From assembly GCA_026874595.1 (NCBI GenBank), contig CM049306.1, positions 28,881,519-28,945,518 of the forward strand: a stretch of 64,000 bases of DNA, given 5' to 3'. The notes beneath the pieces are model-generated. The model saw only the letters and a list, made by a program, of their open reading frames with translations. It was not told where the DNA came from and made no database searches. Of this stretch, positions 58,122-64,000 are shown one piece after another. The translations under genes and the position numbers were made by a program. The stretch comes from Sipunculus nudus. Its lineage: Eukaryota; Annelida; Sipuncula; Golfingiida; Sipunculidae. Each line of letters begins with the position of its first letter. Positions within the stretch are counted from its first letter, which is position 1.

Positions 58122-61100
58122 AACAATCCTAGGATGGTACAGGTTTACCTGTCTGATATATACAATCCTAGGATGGTACAGGTTTACCTGTCAGATATAA
58201 ACAATCCTGGGATGGTACAGGTTTACCTGTATGACATAAAGAATCCTTGGATGGTATAGGTTTACCTGAATGATAAAAACAATCCGGGGATAGTATAAGT
58301 TTACCTGTCAAACATAAATGATCCTGGGATAGTATTGATTTTCCTGTACAGGTTTACCTGTCTGATATGAATAATCCAGGGATGGTATAGGTTTACCTGT
58401 CTGATATTAACAATCCTGGGATGGTACAGGTTTACCTGTCTGATATAAACGATCCTGGGATGGTACAGGTTTACCTGTCTGATATAAACAATCCTGGGAT
58501 GGTACAGGTTTACCTGTATAATATAAACAATCCTGGGATGGAACAGGTTTACCTGTATGATATAAACAATCCTGGGATGGTACAGGTTTACCTGTATGAT
58601 ATAAACAATCCTGGGATGGTATCGGTTTACCTGTCGGATATAAATGATCCTGGGATGGTATAGGTTTACCTGTACAAGTATACCTGTCTGATATGAATAA
58701 TCCAGGGATGGTATAGGTTTACCTGTCTGATATAAACAATCTATGGATGGTATAGGTTTACCTGTCTGATATAAACGATACTGGGATGATACAGGTTTAC
58801 CTGTCTGATATAAACAATCCTGGGATGGTACAGGTTTACCTGTATGATATAAACAATCCTGGGATCGTACAGGTTTACCTGTATGATATAAACAATCCTG
58901 GGATGGTACAGGTTTCCCTGTATGATATAAACAATCCTGGGATGGTACAGGTTTACCTCATGATATAAATGATCCTTGGATTGTACAGGTTTACCTGTAT
59001 GATATAAACAATCCTGGGATGGTATAGGTTTACCTGTTGGATATAAATTATCCTGGGATGGTATAGGTTTATCTGTGCAAGTATACCTGTCTAATATGAA
59101 TAATCCAGGGATGGTATAGGTTTACCTGTCTGATATAAACAATCTATGGATGGTATAGGTTTACTTGTCTGATATAAATGATCCTGGGATGATACAGGTT
59201 TTTCTGTCTGATAAAAACAATGCTGGGATGGTACAGGTTTACCTGTGTGATATAAACAATCCTGGGATGGTGAAGGTTTACCTGTATGATATAAACAATC
59301 CTGGGATGGTATAAGTTTACTTGTCTGATATAAATGATCCTGGGATGATACAGGTTTACCTGTCTGATATAAACGATCCTGGGATGGTACAGGTTTACCT
59401 GTCTGATATAAACAATCCTGGGATTGTACAGGTTTACCTGTATGATAAAAACAATCCTGGGATGGTATAAGCCTACCTGTCGGACATAAATGATCCTGGG
59501 ATGGTATTGGTTTACCTGTACAGGTTTACCTGTCTGATATGAATAATCCAGGGATGGTACAGGTTTACCTGTCTGATATAAACAATCCTAGGATGGTACA
59601 GGTTTACCTGTCAGATATAAACAACCCTGGGATGGTACAGGTTTACCTGTATGATATAAACAATCCTGGGATGGTACAGGTTTACCTGTATGATATAAAC
59701 AATCCTGGGATGGTACAGGTTTCCCTGTATGATATAAACAATCCTGGGATGGTACAGGTTTACCTCATGATATAAATGATCCTTGGATTGTACAGGTTTA
59801 CCTGTATGATATAAACAATCCTGGGATGGTATAGGTTTACCTGTTGGATATAAATTATCCTGGGATGGTATAGGTTTATCTGTGCAAGTATACCTGTCTA
59901 ATATGAATAATCCAGGGATGGTATAGGTTTACCTGTCTGATATAAACAATCTATGGATGGTATAGGTTTACTTGTCTGATATAAATGATCCTGGGATGAT
60001 ACAGGTTTATCTGTCTGATAAAAACAATGCTGGGATGGTACAGGTTTACCTGTGTGATATAAACAATCCTGGGATGGTGAAGGTTTACCTGTATGATATA
60101 AACAATCCTGGGATGGTATAAGTTTACTTGTCTGATATAAATGATCCTGGGATGATACAGGTTTACCTGTCTGATATAAACGATCCTGGGATGGTACAGG
60201 TTTACCTGTCTGATATAAACAATCCTGGGATTGTACAGGTTTACCTGTATGATAAAAACAATCCTGGGATGGTATAAGCCTACCTGTCGGACATAAATGA
60301 TCCTGGGATGGTATTGGTTTACCTGTACAGGTTTACCTGTCTGATATGAATAATCCAGGGATGGTACAGGTTTACCTGTCTGATATAAACAATCCTAGGA
60401 TGGTACAGGTTTACCTGTCAGATATAAACAATCCTGGGATGGTACAGGTTTACCTGTCAGTAATAAACAATCCTGGGATGGTACAGGTTTACCTGTATGA
60501 TATAAACAATCCTGGGATTGTACAGGTTTACCTGTATGATATAAACAATCCTGGGATGGTATAAGTTTACCTGTATGATATAAATGATCCTGGGATGGTA
60601 TAGGTTTACCTGTACAAGTATACCTGTCTGATATGAATAATCCAGGGATGGTATAGGTTTACCTGTCTGATATAAATGATCCTGGGATAGTACAGGTTTA
60701 CCTGTCAGATATAAATTATCCTGGGATGGTATAGGTTTACCTGTACAAGTATACCTGTCTGATATGAATAATCCAGGGATGGTACAGGTTTACCTGTCTG
60801 ATATAAACAATCCTGGGATGGTACAGGTTTACCTGTCAGATATAAACAATCCTGGGATGGTATAGGTTTACCTGTCTAATATAAACGATCCTGGGATGGT
60901 ACAGGTTTACCTGTCTGATATAAACAATCCTGGGATGGTACAGGTTTACCTGTATGATACAAACAATCCTGGGATGGTATAAGTCTACCTGTCGGACATA
61001 AATGATCCTGGGATGGTATTGGTTTACCTGTACAGGTTTACCTGTCTGATATAAACAATCCTGGGATGATACAGGTTTACCTGTCTGATATAAACGATCC

Positions 61101-64000
61101 TGGGATGGTACAGGTTTACCTGTCTGATATAAACAATCCTGGGATTGTACAGGTTTACCTGTATGATAAAAACAATCCTGGGATGGTATAAGCCTACCTG
61201 TCGGACATAAATGATCCTGGGATGGTATTGGTTTACCTGTACAGGTTTACCTGTCTGATATGAATAATCCAGGGATGGTACAGGTTTACCTGTCTGATAT
61301 AAACAATCCTAGGATGGTACAGGTTTACCTGTCAGATATAAACAATCCTGGGATGGTACAGGTTTACCTGTCAGTAATAAACAATCCTGGGATGGTACAG
61401 GTTTACCTGTAAGATATAAACAATCCTGGGATTGTACAGGTTTACCTGTATGATATAAACAATCCTGGGATGGTATAAGTTTACCTGTATGATATAAATG
61501 ATCCTGGGATGGTATAGGTTTACCTGTACAAGTATACCTGTCTGATATGAATAATCCAGGGATGGTATAGGTTTACCTGTCTGATATAAATGATCCTGGG
61601 ATAGTACAGGTTTACCTGTCAGATATAAATTATCCTGGGATGGTATAGGTTTACCTGTACAAGTATACCTGTCTGATATGAATAATCCAGGGATGGTACA
61701 GGTTTACCTGTCTGATATAAACAATCCTGGGATGGTACAGGTTTACCTGTCAGATATAAACAATCCTGGGATGGTACAGGTTTACCTGTCTAATATAAAC
61801 GATCCTGGGATGGTACAGGTTTACCTGTCTGATATAAACAATCCTGGGATGGTACAGGTTTACCTGTATGATACAAACAATCCTGGGATGGTATAAGTCT
61901 ACCTGTCGGACATAAATGATCCTGGGATGGTATTGGTTTACCTGTACAGGTTTACCTGTCTGATATAAACAATCCTGGGATGGTACAGGTTTACCTGTCA
62001 GATATAAACAATCCTTGGATGGTATAGGTTTACCTGTCTGATATAAATGATCCTAGGATGGTACAGGTTTACCTGTCTGATATGAACAATCCTGGGATGG
62101 TATAGGTTTACCTGTCGGATATAAATGATCCTGGGATGGTATAGGTTTACCTGTACAAGTATACCTGTCTGATATGAATAATCCAGGGATGGTATAGGTT
62201 TACCGGTCTGATATAAACAATCTATGGATGGTACAGGTTTACCTGTCTGATATAAACAATACTGGGATGATACAGGTTTACCTGTCTGATATAAACAATC
62301 CTGGGATGGTACAGGTTTACCTGTATGATATAAACAATCCTTGGATCGTACAGGTTTACCTGTATGATATAAACAAGCCTGGGATGGTACAGGTTTCCCT
62401 GTATGATATAAACAATCCTGGGATGGTACAGGTTTACCTAATGATATAAATGATCCTGGGATGGTACACATTTACCTGTATGATATAAAAAATCCTGGGA
62501 TGGTATAGGTTTACCTGTTGGATATAAATGATCCTGGGATGGTATAGGTTTACCTGTACAAGTATACCTGTCTGATATGAATAATCCAGGGATGGTATAG
62601 GTTTACCTGTCTGATATAAACAATCTATGGATGGTATAAGTTTACCTGTCTGATATAAACGATCCTGGGATGATACAGGTTTACCTGTCTCATATAAACA
62701 ATCCTGGGATGGTACAGGTTTACCTGTATGATATAAATGATCGTGGGATGGTACAGGTTTACCTGTCAGATATAAACAATCCTAGGATGGTACTTGTTTA
62801 CCTGTATGATATAAACAATCCTGGGATGGTTCGTGTTACCTGTATGATATAAAGAATCCTGGGATGGTATAGGTTTACCTGTCTGTTATAAATGATCCTG
62901 GGATGGTATAGGTTTACCTGTATAAGTATACCTGTCTGATATGAATAATCCAGGGATGGTATAGGTTTACCTGTCTGATATAAACAATCCTGGGATGGTA
63001 TAGGTTTACCTGTCTGATATAAACGATCCTTGGATGGTACAGGTTAACTTGTCTGATATAAATGATACTGGGATGGTACAGGTTTACCTGTCTGATATAA
63101 ACAATCCTGGGATGGTATAAGTTTACTTGTCTGATATAAATGATCCTGGGATGATACAGGTTTACCTGTCTGATATAAACAATCCTGGGATGGTATAGGT
63201 TTACCTGTCTGATATAAACAATCCTGGGATGGTACAGGTTTACCTGTATGATACAAACAATCCTGGGATGGTATAAGTCTACCTGTCGGACATAAATGAT
63301 CCTGGGATGGTATTGGTTTACCTGTACAGGTTTACCTGTCTGATATGAATAATCCAGGGATGGTACAGGTTTACCTGTCTGATATAAACAATCCTGTGAT
63401 GGTACAGGTTTACCTGTCAGATATAAACAATCCTTGGATGGTACAGGTTTACCTGTCAGTTATAAACAATCCTGGGATGGTACATGTTTACCTGTATGAT
63501 ATAAACAATCCTGGGATTGTACAGGTTTATCTGTATGATATAAACAATCCTTGGATGGTATAGGTTTACATGTTGGATATAAATGATCCTGGGATGGTAT
63601 AGGTTTACCTGTACAAGTATACCTGTCTGATATGAATAAAACCAGGGATGGTACAGGTTAACCTGTCTGATATAAATGATCCTGGGATGGTACAGGTTAA
63701 CTTGTCTGATATAAATGATACTGGGATGGTACAGGTTTACCTGTCTGATATAAACAATCCTGGGATGGTATAAGTTTAGCTGTCTGATATAAATTTTCCT
63801 GGGATGGTACAGGTTTACCTGTCTGATATAAACAATCCTGGGATGGTATAGGTTTACCTGTTGGATATAAATGATCCTGGGATGATATAGGTTTACCTGT
63901 CTGATATGAATAATCCAGAGATGGTATAGGTTTACCTGTCTGATATAATCAATCCTGGGATGGTATACGTTTACCTGTCTGATATAAAAGATCCTTGGAT
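58122..64000. repeat. 39-bp minisatellite, right block, >5.8 kb with higher-order repeats, runs off the window
   Basis: There are about 150 units of the same 39-base family as 53265-53782. Variant units (GGTTTACCTGTACAAGTATA, GATATGAATAATCCAGGGAT, GGTATAAGCCTACCTGTCGG) recur in fixed order and define larger repeats of 807 bases (for example 58951 and 59758; 59211 and 60018) and about 914-916 bases (60458 and 61372; 60271 and 61187). The 39-base unit is divisible by three, so frames stay open on both strands (plus: DINNPGMVQVYLS). These are not genes. Confidence 0.95.

Noticed and set aside
61998-62471. 157-codon minus-strand frame and the many 'DINNPGMVQVYLS' plus frames
   Set aside because: The 39-bp unit is a multiple of three, so frames stay open by construction on both strands; no start, splice or non-repeat domain.

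Overview
The window is AT-rich animal nuclear DNA. It has GT-AG introns, 20-bp to 800-bp tandem arrays, many non-autonomous terminal-inverted-repeat (TIR) elements, and no operon-like packing. The style of the repeats (TGACCTTGACC-rich elements, elements ending in ATGCCCCCGCC or GGCGGGGGCAT, and the 'GCGCGGATCC' MITE) suggests a lophotrochozoan, most likely a mollusc. That is an inference from repeat style, not from a marker gene.

One gene is recognisable, on the minus strand. I assembled 21 exons by hand between 49695 (5'-most visible) and 2104 (stop). All have GT-AG borders and compatible phases, and together they give about 694 residues of C-terminal protein. The protein looks like DNAAF9 (C20orf194, the homologue of Tetrahymena Shulin), an outer-dynein-arm assembly and packaging factor. 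It has a P-loop-like GVPGSHK motif followed by a CobW-C-like domain and a conserved-looking C-terminal segment. If the family length of about 1180 residues holds, roughly 480 N-terminal residues are encoded beyond 64000, so the right-hand arrays are probably also intronic.

Layout. 1-1935: repeat-derived DNA with a consensus DR1 motif. 2104-20812: 18 exons with short introns, plus a 1.7-kb TIR element, a small MITE, a 31-bp minisatellite and a 28-bp minisatellite that touches an exon's donor site. 20813-46071: one 25-kb intron with a CRE-bearing MITE, a 47-bp array, an old 32-bp array and an 80-bp array with higher-order structure. 46072-49695: three exons and a second TIR element of the 'TACCGTAAAA' type. 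49696-64000: no exon found; it holds a TTAA-flanked MITE, a 1.2-kb element built of 180-bp repeats, and a 39-bp minisatellite split by a 4.3-kb insertion that runs off the window end.

I found no RNA gene, CRISPR array, intact transposase or second protein gene. The most unusual material is the minisatellites: one abuts a splice donor, one is interrupted in exact phase by a nested insertion, and several carry splice-donor-like words on the transcribed strand.
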